Counted from the first letter of the stretch, positions 25,786 to 34,780 are shown. The stretch: DNA of 52,206 bases from Anaerolineae bacterium (GCA_014879665.1 JACSRP010000122.1:1-52206), one strand, 5' to 3'. A program made the numbers and translations. Notes: a model not told the origin generated them from the letters alone.

Positions 25786-27648
25786 ATGCTGGAATTTACA
25801 TCTCAAACAGGAACTGAACGCCGCGCATTCGCTGCGCCTAACCTCATACTTCTAGCAGGATTTATTAGTCAGGTCATTGTTGGTATCGCTTTATGGAACC
25901 ATCGTAGTGACGATGGCATGATCTTTGGTGGGTACAGCCTGCGTTATGCTCTGGCCTTATTGGCAAATCTAGGCGCAGCCATATTCTGGTTGGCTGCTCT
26001 CCTTAGACACAAAACTATCCTACCCAAGCTTGAACAACTAAAAGCCATAGTGCGCTATGGTTTAATCGCGCTATCAGGCATTGGCCTTGTTATAGTCTGG
26101 TTGCTGCCCATCGAAGGACAAGTCAAGCAGTTTGCCAGCCTGAATGTTCTCTTTTGGGGACTGCTGCTAGCCTCAACAGTAGGCGGTGCAACGCAGTCAA
26201 AATCGCGTCAGGTTTACCTGATTATCTTCATTGTAACCGCCGCCTTGCTAGTTCCCATGCTGACAACTGCCTTAACCATCATGCCCTTCAGCCCAGATGA
26301 GTCCCACTGGGCGGACTATGCAACAACCCCATTCGCGAGTGAAAATCCCGGCCTTTATGCACGCACATGGCTAATGGAACCACAAGTTATCACCCCCGGC
26401 CTTGGCTGGAGTGTAGCCGCCTACGGTTGGTTACTAGAAAATACTGCGTTCAATATTCGCGTGGGGCGATTGTGGAATTTTCTGAGCTATTGTGTTGCCT
26501 TCCTAGGTATTGCGGTTCTCAGTTATCGTCTTTATGGTCGTGAGGCAGCAATAGCCAGCACAATTTTTGCGGTCTTAAGTACCGCCTTTATTCCAGTTTT
26601 TGATTATCGTCCTGACCATCAAATCGCAGCCGCAGCAGTATGGGTGGTCGTTTGCGCCGTGATCGCCCGGCAAAGCGTTCGTCCACGTTTAAGCAGGCCG
26701 TTCCATTTCCTATGCGGCTTGCTTGCAGCGCTGGCGATGCAATTTCACGCCATTGCAATAGTGCTGATCGCGGGCATCGGATTATTTTATTTACTGGAGT
26801 GTGCGTTTTTCATCTACCGGGCAAAAAGGCTCAACACTGCTACCTTTTTACCCCTGCTGCTTTATATTACAGGGGTAGGAATTGGCGGTGCGATATTTTT
26901 CCTCTTCAATATCGCGCCAGCAGGGGGCGTTGCTGCGTATATAAGTGGGATTGCAGGCCGCACCCAGCGACTACATTCGTTCCCATTCTTTCTCACATGG
27001 CCGTCACTTTTTGAAGCAATCATGATCGTGATTGGGTTTGCCTTTATACTCTGGCGGCGGAATAAATCGGATAAAACATTTTTCAGCATCACCTTTTGCA
27101 TCCTGCTGGCGCTGCTGGTACTCGATACGCAGGGTTATCGTTCGCCAGTGATCAGCCTTTATGCGGTGCCGGTTGGCGCATTTTTTGCCGCAGGTTTTGG
27201 TCATAGAACTGGCAACCAGGCGCAGCTCACAGCCTTAACCGTTCTGACCGTGGTGATGGCAGCCAGTACAGTAGGTTTCATTCGCTGGTCATCATTTTGG
27301 AGTCCAGCCGCTGAGCCGCCATATCTTTATGAGGTATTAAAGGAAAATTTGCGCCAGTATGTACACGATGATGATACTATTGTAAGCACGCACTTGCTGA
27401 TCTGGATGTTGGGCAATAGACCTGATTTTTACAGCGTTGCAGGGGAAATTACGGGTACACAGCGCTGGGGAATTTCGCCTGAAGAAGTATGGGAACGTGT
27501 GCAGCCCACGCTGATCATTGACATCCCTAGCGAAATGGACATCAGCGAAGGTTTACGCCAATATATGGCGCAGCACAATTTTCAAGAATGCCAATCGTTG
27601 ATTGTGCAAAACAAGATTGTAAATTTGTATAGATCGAACTGCGCTTAA
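25786..27648 (+). CDS. Integral-membrane glycosyltransferase (ArnT/PMT-like, GT-C fold)
   Basis: A 620-residue protein with about twelve hydrophobic segments. GT-C enzymes of the GT39/GT83 (PMT/ArnT) type have an acidic pair in the first outside loop, and here Asp171-Glu172 lies in FSPDESHWADY. They move a sugar from a polyprenyl-phosphate carrier to an acceptor on the outer face of the membrane. The last 110 residues are soluble. The start is 3 bases after the GCS2-like gene, and the next two genes make a lipid-linked sugar and an amino sugar. Donor and acceptor are not proven. Confidence 0.75.
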   Translation: MLEFTSQTGTERRAFAAPNLILLAGFISQVIVGIALWNHRSDDGMIFGGYSLRYALALLANLGAAIFWLAALLRHKTILPKLEQLKAIVRYGLIALSGIGLVIVWLLPIEGQVKQFASLNVLFWGLLLASTVGGATQSKSRQVYLIIFIVTAALLVPMLTTALTIMPFSPDESHWADYATTPFASENPGLYARTWLMEPQVITPGLGWSVAAYGWLLENTAFNIRVGRLWNFLSYCVAFLGIAVLSYRLYGREAAIASTIFAVLSTAFIPVFDYRPDHQIAAAAVWVVVCAVIARQSVRPRLSRPFHFLCGLLAALAMQFHAIAIVLIAGIGLFYLLECAFFIYRAKRLNTATFLPLLLYITGVGIGGAIFFLFNIAPAGGVAAYISGIAGRTQRLHSFPFFLTWPSLFEAIMIVIGFAFILWRRNKSDKTFFSITFCILLALLVLDTQGYRSPVISLYAVPVGAFFAAGFGHRTGNQAQLTALTVLTVVMAASTVGFIRWSSFWSPAAEPPYLYEVLKENLRQYVHDDDTIVSTHLLIWMLGNRPDFYSVAGEITGTQRWGISPEEVWERVQPTLIIDIPSEMDISEGLRQYMAQHNFQECQSLIVQNKIVNLYRSNCA

Positions 27649-27667
27649 CTACTCACAGGGTGCTGAT

Positions 27668-28624
27668 TTGACTTCTATCTCTATTGTAGTTCCTGTATAT
27701 CGAAGCGCGGAAAGCCTGTCTGAATTTGTGACGACGGTGCTTCCGGTTGTGAGCGGACTCACTTCCAGCTATGAAATCATCTTTGTGAATGATGGAAGCC
27801 CGGACGACAGCTGGTCTGTGATTGAAACGCTGTCGCAGCAAGATACACATGTTCGCGGCATAAACCTAATGCGGAACTACGGGCAGCACAGCGCCCTACT
27901 CTGTGGCATTCGCGCCGCGCGTTATGATCTGATCATCACCATGGATGATGATCTCCAGCACCCGCCGGAAGCGATTCCACTGCTGCTAAAAACGCTGGAA
28001 GAAGGAAACTTCGACGTTGTATACGGCTCACCTGAAGACGAAGCCCACTCTTTTTTCAGAAATCTGGCATCGCAAATCACAAAATGGGCGCTGCAAAGCA
28101 GCATGGGGGTTTCCACCGCCCGTAAAGTGAGCGCATTTCGTATCTTCAGAACTAACCTGCGGAATGCCTTCACGGAATATCGCAGCCCTTATGTGTCGAT
28201 TGATGTGCTGCTAACCTGGGGCACTACCCGCTTTACTGCAATCACGGTGGCGCATAGAACCCGCAAATACGGGCAGTCAAATTACACACTTCGCAAACTG
28301 GTCAATCACGCCTTTAACATGATCACCGGGTTTACCGTGGTGCCACTGCAAATTGCCAGTTTGCTGGGCTTTGCACTGGCGCTATTTGGACTGCTCATTC
28401 TGATCTATGTCGTCGGGCGCTACCTGATTGAAGGGGGAAGTGTTCCCGGTTTTCCGTTTCTGGCGGCAGTTATTGCTATTTTCTCTGGAGCACAGTTATT
28501 CGGCATGGGCATGATTGGCGAGTATTTAGCGCGCATCCATTTCCGCAGTATGGATAAGCCACCTTATACCGTCCGAAACACGGCTGAATTTACACAGAAG
28601 AATATTGAACAGGATCTATCTTGA
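27668..28624 (+). CDS. Polyprenyl-phosphate glycosyltransferase (ArnC/GtrB-like GT2)
   Basis: A 318-residue GT2 enzyme that loads a sugar onto undecaprenyl (or related) phosphate on the cytoplasmic side. It has ISIVVPVYRSAESL, NDGSPDDS (41-48) and the metal motif MDDDLQHPP (92-100). Two membrane helices follow at about 232-255 and 265-290, the layout of ArnC, GtrB and CsbB. The start is TTG 27668, with AGGG 7 bases upstream. The stop overlaps the wecE start as TTGA. The neighbours suggest that its donor is a dTDP-amino sugar. Confidence 0.87.
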   Translation: MTSISIVVPVYRSAESLSEFVTTVLPVVSGLTSSYEIIFVNDGSPDDSWSVIETLSQQDTHVRGINLMRNYGQHSALLCGIRAARYDLIITMDDDLQHPPEAIPLLLKTLEEGNFDVVYGSPEDEAHSFFRNLASQITKWALQSSMGVSTARKVSAFRIFRTNLRNAFTEYRSPYVSIDVLLTWGTTRFTAITVAHRTRKYGQSNYTLRKLVNHAFNMITGFTVVPLQIASLLGFALALFGLLILIYVVGRYLIEGGSVPGFPFLAAVIAIFSGAQLFGMGMIGEYLARIHFRSMDKPPYTVRNTAEFTQKNIEQDLS

Positions 28625-29760
28625 GCTATCGCATCCCATTCAACAAACCCGCGCTGATCGGACCAGAACTCAATTACATTGCAGATTCAGTTCGCAGCGG
28701 GCATATTTCCGGGGACGGGAAATACACCAAACAATGCCATCAGCAGCTAGAAATATGGTTTGGCGTAAAGAAGGCGCTGCTCACTACCAACTGCACGCAC
28801 GCGCTGGAAATTTCGGCTATCCTGCTAAACTTACAGCCGGGCGATGAAGTGATCATCCCCTCATTCACTTTTGTTTCAACTGTCAATGCTTTCGTGCTGC
28901 GCGGCGCAAAGCCGGTCTTTGCGGATATTCGCCCCGATACGCTGAACCTTGATGAAACTCTACTGCCCGGCTTAATCAACGAGCACACAAAGGCGATTGT
29001 GCCAGTACATTACGCTGGCGTTGGCTGCAACATGGATGTGATCATGTCGCTGGCACAGCAGCATAATCTGAGGGTGATTGAGGACAACGCGCATGGTCTG
29101 TTTGGCAAATACAACGGTCAATGGCTAGGCACATTTGGCGCGCTGGCAACGCAAAGCTTTCATGAAACCAAGAACTTTTCCTGTGGTGAAGGCGGCGCGC
29201 TGCTGATCAACGACGAGGGCTTAGTCGAACGAGCAGAGATCATCCGCGAGAAAGGCACTAACCGCAGTCGCTTCTTCAGAGGCATGGTAGATAAATATAC
29301 ATGGGTAGATATTGGCTCCAGCTATTTGCCGTCTGACGTGCTAGCAGCTTACCTGTACGCTCAATTTGAGGCATATGAGTCGATCCAGAGCAAGCGCGCC
29401 AGCATCTGGAATCGTTATCGAGAGCATCTTGGCGAGTGGGCTGAGCAGCATAATGTTCAACTGCCGGTGGTACCTGATAATTGCGAACAGGCCTACCACA
29501 TGTTCTATTTGCTGCTGCCTTCACTGGAAACCCGCACGCGGCTGATCAACCATCTCAAGGAGCGTGGAATTCTGGCTGTATTCCATTACTTACCGCTGCA
29601 TCTCTCTGACATGGGGCGGCAGCTTGGCGGCCAGCCTGGTGACTGCCCGGTCACTGAGGATTTGAGCGATAGGCTGCTGCGACTTCCCTTTTTCTATGAT
29701 CTTTCAGAGGCGGATCAGATGGAAGTTATCCACGCACTGTGGTCATTTGAAGAAGATTAA
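28621..29760 (+). CDS. wecE: dTDP-4-amino-4,6-dideoxygalactose transaminase
   Basis: PLP-dependent aminotransferase that makes dTDP-Fuc4N from dTDP-4-keto-6-deoxyglucose with glutamate. The 379-residue sequence follows E. coli WecE through its length. It has IPFNKPALIG at the N-terminus, GDEVIIPSFTFVSTVNAFVLRGAK (74-97), the PLP lysine Lys184 in SFHETKN, and EIIREKGTNRS...FFRG.VDKYTW. The start TTG 28621 overlaps the previous stop, with AGGA 6 bases before it. Its substrate is the product of RmlB, encoded in the first operon, so the two loci are linked by one intermediate. Confidence 0.94.
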   Translation: MSYRIPFNKPALIGPELNYIADSVRSGHISGDGKYTKQCHQQLEIWFGVKKALLTTNCTHALEISAILLNLQPGDEVIIPSFTFVSTVNAFVLRGAKPVFADIRPDTLNLDETLLPGLINEHTKAIVPVHYAGVGCNMDVIMSLAQQHNLRVIEDNAHGLFGKYNGQWLGTFGALATQSFHETKNFSCGEGGALLINDEGLVERAEIIREKGTNRSRFFRGMVDKYTWVDIGSSYLPSDVLAAYLYAQFEAYESIQSKRASIWNRYREHLGEWAEQHNVQLPVVPDNCEQAYHMFYLLLPSLETRTRLINHLKERGILAVFHYLPLHLSDMGRQLGGQPGDCPVTEDLSDRLLRLPFFYDLSEADQMEVIHALWSFEED

Positions 29761-29795
29761 GATTCATTTCTACCGTATAAACGCACAAAAATTTA

Positions 29796-29804
29796 TGATA
29801 TAAT
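29796..29804 (+). promoter_or_regulatory. Extended -10 promoter (TGATATAAT) before RNase J
   Basis: TG-N-TATAAT lies 128 bases before the RNase J start. No -35 of quality is seen, which extended -10 promoters can tolerate. It would leave a leader of about 120 bases. Confidence 0.5.
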
Positions 29805-29882
29805 TGCTGCAATATTGAGAAATAATGATTTCTGTTCTCTAGTATTCTTTGTGCAATTATTAAGACACAAGAAAGGAAACCC

Positions 29883-29924
29883 TAAACGCGCGGACGGGTC
29901 GAATGGCCTGTTCAGCAGCGTTTA
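29883..29924 (+). promoter_or_regulatory. Inverted repeat in the RNase J leader
   Basis: TAAACGC (29883-29889) and GCGTTTA (29918-29924) can pair over a 28-base loop, ending 7 bases before the RNase J ATG. No Shine-Dalgarno sequence is seen next to that ATG. The stem might control translation or serve as a processing site, but this is inference. Confidence 0.35.
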
Positions 29925-29931
29925 ACACGTT

Positions 29932-31602
29932 ATGTCTAAACAACAACCTAAACTGAGGATTATCCCTCTCGGCGGCGCCGGTGAAATCGGCAAGAATATG
30001 ACCGTCGTCGAAATGGATGATGATGCAATCATTATTGATACGGGAGTTATGTTCCCATCCAACGATATGCTTGGCGTCGATCTAATCATCCCCGATTTTC
30101 GTTATCTCACTGAACGCAACAAAAAACTGAAAATTCACGGTATTTTGTACACGCATGGGCACGAAGATCATACGGGCGCAGCCCCCTATGTCGTGGACGC
30201 GCTGCGCGGTGTTCCCCTGCATGCAACCCCGCTCACCGCGGCGCTGCTGGAAGTGAAACTGCGCGATGCCCATCTTCTGAACGAAACGAAGATCAATATC
30301 TTTCATCCCGGTGACATGCTGCAAATCGGGCCATTTAAAATCGAAAGTTTCCATATGACCCACAGCATCCCTGACTGCGTGGGCTTTGGGATTAACACGC
30401 CATACGGCATGATCATTCACAGCGGCGATTACAAGTTCGACAATACGCCGATTGATGGCAAGAAGCCCGACTACGCCAAGTTGGGAGAACTGTCGCAGCG
30501 CGGCGTACTGCTGCTGCTTGGCGACAGCACCAATGCTGAGCGACCCGGTTGGACTGCTTCCGAACAGGTCGTGGTCAGAGGCTTTGATGATATTTTCCGG
30601 CAGGCCAAAGAACGCATCATCGTTGCAACCTTTGCTTCGCATATCTCGCGGATTCAGATGATCGCGGATATGGCGGCGAAATATAAGCGCAAGATCGCAA
30701 TTGCCGGGCACAGCATGACCGAAAATGTTAAGACTGCCCGCAAGATCGGTCTGCTGAACATTCCTGACGAGATTCTGGTGGAACTAAACCGGATCAATCA
30801 TATCCTGCCAAGCCAACTGGTGATCGTCGCCACAGGGTCACAGGGCGAGCCTTCAGCCGTTCTCAGCCGTCTGGCAAACGGGCAGCATCGCAGCCTTGAC
30901 GTGATGGCGGGTGATACGATTGTGGTATCGGCGCATACCATTCCCGGTAATGAAGAAATGGTAAGCCGCACCATTAATCATCTCTTCCAGCGCGGGGCAG
31001 AGGTTATTTACGACCCGATTGCGCCTGTGCACGTGTCAGGCCATGCTTCGCAGGAAGAGATGAAGCTGCTCATCAACCTGACGAATCCGCGCTTCTTCGT
31101 GCCTATTCACGGCGAACTGCGGCATCTGAAGGCACATGCGCGGCTGGCAGCCCTTAGCGGAGTTGCCCCGAAGAACATCTTCGTAATCGAAAACGGTATG
31201 GTTCTCGAAGCTGATAAGAACGGCGTGCGCCCAACTAATGAGCGCGTTCCCGGCGGTTATGTATTCGTAGATGGCAGCGGGGTTGGGGACATTGGCCGCG
31301 CGGTCATCCGTGACCGTGAAGTGCTGGCACGTGACGGCTTTCTGATGGTCGTCGTCAACGTTAACCCCGACAGCGGCAAGGTGATCGGCGAGCCGGAGAT
31401 CATCACTCGTGGATTCGTATATTTGCGCGATGCCGACGACTTGATTGAAAGCATCAAGCGCACAGTCTATGACATTATGGAGCAATCACGGGCGCTGCGT
31501 AACGGCCAACGACGTGAAAAGCTGCAAGAATCGTTAAGCCGGCTGCTGTTCAACGAAACCAAGCGCCGCCCAATGGTTTTCAGCGTGATCAACGAAAACT
31601 AA
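29932..31602 (+). CDS. rnj: Ribonuclease J
   Basis: A 556-residue metallo-beta-lactamase/beta-CASP ribonuclease with endonuclease and 5'-3' exonuclease activity, central to mRNA turnover in bacteria without RNase E. It starts PLGGAGEIGKNM. The zinc motif HGHEDH gives His75, His77, Asp79, His80, and 'ATGSQGEP' and 'SGHASQEE' mark the beta-CASP domain. The C-terminal RNase J domain is complete. The length is normal. No binding site is visible before the ATG, but the N-terminus agrees with the family. A strong terminator follows. The gene symbol rnj is used because I cannot tell J1 from J2. Confidence 0.95.
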   Translation: MSKQQPKLRIIPLGGAGEIGKNMTVVEMDDDAIIIDTGVMFPSNDMLGVDLIIPDFRYLTERNKKLKIHGILYTHGHEDHTGAAPYVVDALRGVPLHATPLTAALLEVKLRDAHLLNETKINIFHPGDMLQIGPFKIESFHMTHSIPDCVGFGINTPYGMIIHSGDYKFDNTPIDGKKPDYAKLGELSQRGVLLLLGDSTNAERPGWTASEQVVVRGFDDIFRQAKERIIVATFASHISRIQMIADMAAKYKRKIAIAGHSMTENVKTARKIGLLNIPDEILVELNRINHILPSQLVIVATGSQGEPSAVLSRLANGQHRSLDVMAGDTIVVSAHTIPGNEEMVSRTINHLFQRGAEVIYDPIAPVHVSGHASQEEMKLLINLTNPRFFVPIHGELRHLKAHARLAALSGVAPKNIFVIENGMVLEADKNGVRPTNERVPGGYVFVDGSGVGDIGRAVIRDREVLARDGFLMVVVNVNPDSGKVIGEPEIITRGFVYLRDADDLIESIKRTVYDIMEQSRALRNGQRREKLQESLSRLLFNETKRRPMVFSVINEN

Positions 31603-31654
31603 TCGCCACGAGTATCCCCTTCGCTGAGAACGGGGAATATCCCATTAAAGAGAA

Positions 31655-31688
31655 ACAGGATGCCCTGAACGGGGCATCCTGTTTTTTT
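31655..31688 (+). terminator. Rho-independent terminator after RNase J
   Basis: An 11-bp perfect stem (ACAGGATGCCC/GGGCATCCTGT) with a 6-base loop and seven T. It lies 52 bases after the RNase J stop and just ahead of the convergent transglutaminase gene, which it could also end with a poorer T run. Confidence 0.92.
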
Positions 31689-31695
31689 AGTATCG

Positions 31696-34155
31696 TTACG
31701 ACTTATCTCGCTTCCATGGCATCAATAGGCGGCGCAGGAAGCGGCGAATAATCCCTTCGCGAGCGTCTGCCCATGCGTCGTTGGCAACGTCAGCAACCGC
31801 TTTTACCTCATCTTCTTCGCGCGGCGGGCCATAACGCTCTGAGGAATACAGCGCCGTTATGGCAGTGACGGGTGGTTCAATGACCGGTATCTTGTTGACG
31901 ACGGTACGGCGGCGCTCATCTGGCGTTTGCTGCGAGCGCGGGAAGATGCCCACTAATGGCACATAGCGTTCAAGGCGCGCATAAGCACGAGATACGGCGC
32001 TAAGGCCGCGCATCCCGCGCCATTCCCACCACCAATAGATGAAGAACAGTATCAGCACCAGCCCAACGATCAGCAGCAGTCCAAGCAGCCCCGCCTGCAA
32101 AGCGTCGGCAACGAAAGAGAACGGATCGCGGCGCTGCGGGCGTTCGGGCGGAGGCTGGGTTGGCACAACTGCCGGTTCCGGGGTGGGCGAAGGCGTAGGT
32201 GAAGGCGTAAGCGTGGGCGGCGGCGCGGCATTTTCGCTGCTGGCTTCTTCATCCTCGCTTGTCGGCGTGACGGTTGGCTCCTCCTGAGTCGCCGGCGGGG
32301 TGGGCGAAGGGGGCGGGGTGGGCGTATTTGTTGGCGTAGAGGTCGGTTGAATTGCAGGCGGGAGAAGCACCGGCGGCGTATCGCCCCGATTTAGCGGCGC
32401 TTGTGCTGCCGTCGGTTCAAATTCTACCCAACCGTAGCCGGGGAAAAATACTTCTACCCACGTATGGGCATCACGTTCGCGCACGATGAAGGCGTTCTGC
32501 GCTGGATCATATGTGCCCTGAGCAAAGCCTGCCGCCATACGCGCCGGAATGCCCAACGTGCGCAGCATTACGATCATGGCAGAGGCATAGTAATTGCAAT
32601 AGCCGCGCTGAATATCAAATAGCAGCCAGTCTACAGGGTCTTGCCCCTGCGGCGGCTGCGGAATTTGCTCATCATAGTCAATATTGGCACGCAGCCAGGT
32701 TTCAATCGCTTTGGCGGTATCGTAGGGCGTGGACGCGCCCGCTTCAGCCTGAATTTGCGCCGCGAGTTGGATAGTACGCGGTGTCACCGAAGGCACGTCA
32801 AATGGATACAGATCAAGAATGAACTGCGGATAATCCGTCCCTGCGGCGCGCAGTTGTTCGGAGGTTGCCGCGCTCAGTAGGCTGGTGGCACGGTAGCTAT
32901 CGCCGCGGTTCAGCACCTGCGCGGGGCGAATGACCGATACCATCATGCTGTCGTCTGGCGTGTAACGCATGTCCGTGCGGGTATCCAGATTCACCGAAAG
33001 CGGCTGAGGCGCGGTATACACCAAGCGTGACGCATTCAAGCCGATGGTAAATTCCTGATTCACCTCAACGCGACTCTGTAAATCGTGAGGGCTGAGCTGT
33101 AACGTCAGCGGTGGATATTCATCAGTCAGGCGGGTATCGGCGGCGGATGTCCAGCGCCCCATATCGTAGTTATCAAACACCCGCGAGCGCCAGTAATAGC
33201 GGTGCTCTGGCGGCGCGTTCACATACAGCGCGATCTCATCACCTAAACGAATGGCGCCGCCTAATTGCAGTGAATCCCCGCCATAATAATCAGAGGTCGC
33301 TGGCCCCTGCGTTTCGGCGCTGGAAAACAGCCGCAGCCATGCTTCGCTCAACTGTTGAATAGGCTCGCTGGAGAGGAACTCTTGGAAACTTTGAAGGCGA
33401 TCTTCAATATCGGAGGTAGGAATTAACCACCCCGCCAGTACAAATAATGCCAGCCCTGCCCCAACAACATACAGATAGCGGCGTAAATTGGGGGGCATAC
33501 GAATACGCAGATCGCGCCATAATTCGGCGCGGCCTTCGATATTAGAGCGCGCTACCAGTATCAAGCCGAGAAACACAAAACCGATCAGATAAGGCTCAAG
33601 GTTAGCAGAACCAATGTAATAGACACCGTTGATGATCAGAATCAGCCCCGGCGGCAAAATTGCGCGCCAGATGCGGTTGACGCGAAAGAGATGCCACGCC
33701 AGATTGAAGCCAAGAAACCAGAACAGTCCGCAGATCATCAGGGTGAAGATCAGATCATCCTGATTGATACCGCCGCTAAAAGCATCAATAAACCATTGCA
33801 AGGTGCGAGCAAACAGGTCGTATAAGCCCTGGGCAAAGCCGCCGGGCTGCGCCAAGGCGCCGAACAGCACGATGATGCAGGCGCCGTAAATAGTGGACAT
33901 CAACAGCGCGTAAAATTCATTGTATTTGCTGCGTGCAACCAGAAAACCCACCAGCAGGCTGGCAAGAATGGTCGGCGTGAGAACTGACATTTGTAAATTC
34001 CAGCCTGCCGTTTGCAACGAGAATGCAGGCATGAGCAGCAGCACGAAGGCGAGTACGAACGTGATAATATCGCCGGGATGGAGTATCTGGCGTTTGATGC
34101 GCTCTTTGGGTACTGGCGGGGCAATTGCAGTCATAGGGTCAATTCTAGCATTCAA
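31696..34155 (-). CDS. TgpA-like membrane transglutaminase-domain protein
   Basis: An 819-residue membrane protein. The N-terminal half (about 28-245) has seven or more membrane segments (DUF3488/TgpA N-terminal region). The outside transglutaminase-like domain has Cys520 (RGYCNYYAS) and His564 (DAHTWVE), and Glu580 (FEPT) stands where many have Asp. Residues about 597-672 are a Thr/Pro linker, then one membrane helix (about 683-702) and a cytoplasmic tail of the DUF4129 type. TgpA is known as essential in Pseudomonas aeruginosa; here a role in the envelope is inferred. The start is uncertain: ATG 34155 or ATG 34134, neither with a clear binding site. Confidence 0.85.
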   Translation of the reverse strand: MNARIDPMTAIAPPVPKERIKRQILHPGDIITFVLAFVLLLMPAFSLQTAGWNLQMSVLTPTILASLLVGFLVARSKYNEFYALLMSTIYGACIIVLFGALAQPGGFAQGLYDLFARTLQWFIDAFSGGINQDDLIFTLMICGLFWFLGFNLAWHLFRVNRIWRAILPPGLILIINGVYYIGSANLEPYLIGFVFLGLILVARSNIEGRAELWRDLRIRMPPNLRRYLYVVGAGLALFVLAGWLIPTSDIEDRLQSFQEFLSSEPIQQLSEAWLRLFSSAETQGPATSDYYGGDSLQLGGAIRLGDEIALYVNAPPEHRYYWRSRVFDNYDMGRWTSAADTRLTDEYPPLTLQLSPHDLQSRVEVNQEFTIGLNASRLVYTAPQPLSVNLDTRTDMRYTPDDSMMVSVIRPAQVLNRGDSYRATSLLSAATSEQLRAAGTDYPQFILDLYPFDVPSVTPRTIQLAAQIQAEAGASTPYDTAKAIETWLRANIDYDEQIPQPPQGQDPVDWLLFDIQRGYCNYYASAMIVMLRTLGIPARMAAGFAQGTYDPAQNAFIVRERDAHTWVEVFFPGYGWVEFEPTAAQAPLNRGDTPPVLLPPAIQPTSTPTNTPTPPPSPTPPATQEEPTVTPTSEDEEASSENAAPPPTLTPSPTPSPTPEPAVVPTQPPPERPQRRDPFSFVADALQAGLLGLLLIVGLVLILFFIYWWWEWRGMRGLSAVSRAYARLERYVPLVGIFPRSQQTPDERRRTVVNKIPVIEPPVTAITALYSSERYGPPREEDEVKAVADVANDAWADAREGIIRRFLRRLLMPWKRDKS

Positions 34156-34252
34156 TCAGGGTCATTCTATAGGCGGCAGGTTATACGGACAACCCGCGTT
34201 CGCCCAACGGGAAACAAGTGCTGCACACCCGGCCCGGGTTGTCATTGAGAAC

Positions 34253-34261
34253 TGGTATAAT
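34253..34261 (+). promoter_or_regulatory. Extended -10 promoter of rnpB (TGGTATAAT)
   Basis: TG-N-TATAAT ends 7 bases before the predicted first paired base of the RNase P RNA (34269), exactly where transcription should start. No convincing -35 is seen. RNA structure and promoter agree on the same 5' end, which makes this the best supported promoter in the window. Confidence 0.7.
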
Positions 34262-34268
34262 AATATTC

Positions 34269-34645
34269 GCGTTCAGGTCGGCTAGGTGATTGCGGCGCTG
34301 TTTGTCAGCGCTGAGGAAAGTCCGCCCTCCGCAGGGCAGCGGTGCCGGCTAACAGCCGGGCGGGGAAACCCGACAGCATAGTGCTACAGAGAAGCGTATT
34401 GCCGCAAGGAAACTTGCGGCGAGGGTGAAACGGTGGTGTAAGAGACCACCGGCGCGGGCAGCAATGTTCGCGGCCAGGCAAACCTCACCGGGAGCAAGGC
34501 AAAGCAGGCGCATTGGGGCGGCCCGTCCCGTAAAAAGCGCCGGGTATGCTGCATGACAGGCGGAGTAATTCGCCCGCTAGAGAGATGATCATCAAGTCGT
34601 CGTGAGGCGGCTTACAGAAGGCGGCTTATAGGCTGGCCTGAACGC
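34269..34645 (+). ncRNA. rnpB: RNase P RNA, bacterial type A
   Basis: The catalytic RNA that matures the 5' ends of tRNAs. The conserved GAGGAAAGTCCG (34313-34324, P4 5' side) and ACAGAAGGCGGCTTAT (from 34614, P4 3' side) are present. Between them are GAGGGTGAAACGGTGGTGTAAGAGACCACC (P10/P11 core, about 34421-34450) and the CACCGGGAGCAAGG region. P1 can be drawn as 15 pairs, 34269-34283 with 34631-34645, using a few G-U pairs. This fixes both ends and gives about 377 bases, normal for type A. It lies alone between two minus-strand genes. A short T run follows P1, and a strong hairpin lies at 34729-34763. Confidence 0.96.
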
Positions 34646-34725
34646 AGTTTTTGAGATGAGGATGGGAAGATTCGGAGGCTAAAAGCCATCCGGCAGCGCT
34701 GAAAGCCTACTAAAACGAACGTGCC

Positions 34726-34763
34726 AAAAAAACAGGGATCGCTGAATAGGCGATCCCTGTTTT
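34726..34763. terminator. Bidirectional terminator between rnpB and the ABC exporter
   Basis: CAGGGATCGC (34733-34742) pairs with GCGATCCCTG (34750-34759) over a 7-base loop, with AAAA/TTTT extending the stem. On the minus strand seven T follow, ending the exporter operon 18 bases after its stop. On the plus strand four T follow and it can back up rnpB termination. Confidence 0.88.
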
Positions 34764-34780
34764 CATGCCGGCATAGAAAA

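Noticed and set aside
30082-30711. 209-codon open frame on the minus strand opposite RNase J
   Set aside because: It lies wholly inside a highly conserved gene, has no binding site, and its translation has no domain or membrane pattern. It is a shadow of RNase J codon bias.
32150-32345. Repeat-like G-rich stretch that might be taken for a tandem array
   Set aside because: It encodes the Thr/Pro/Ser linker of the transglutaminase protein. The near-repeats are codons for TPTP-type peptide, not a CRISPR or DNA repeat.
32414-32416. Glu580 instead of Asp in the transglutaminase triad
   Set aside because: FEPT in place of FDPT is, as I recall, common in actinobacterial and other DUF3488 proteins, so it is not evidence of loss of function.
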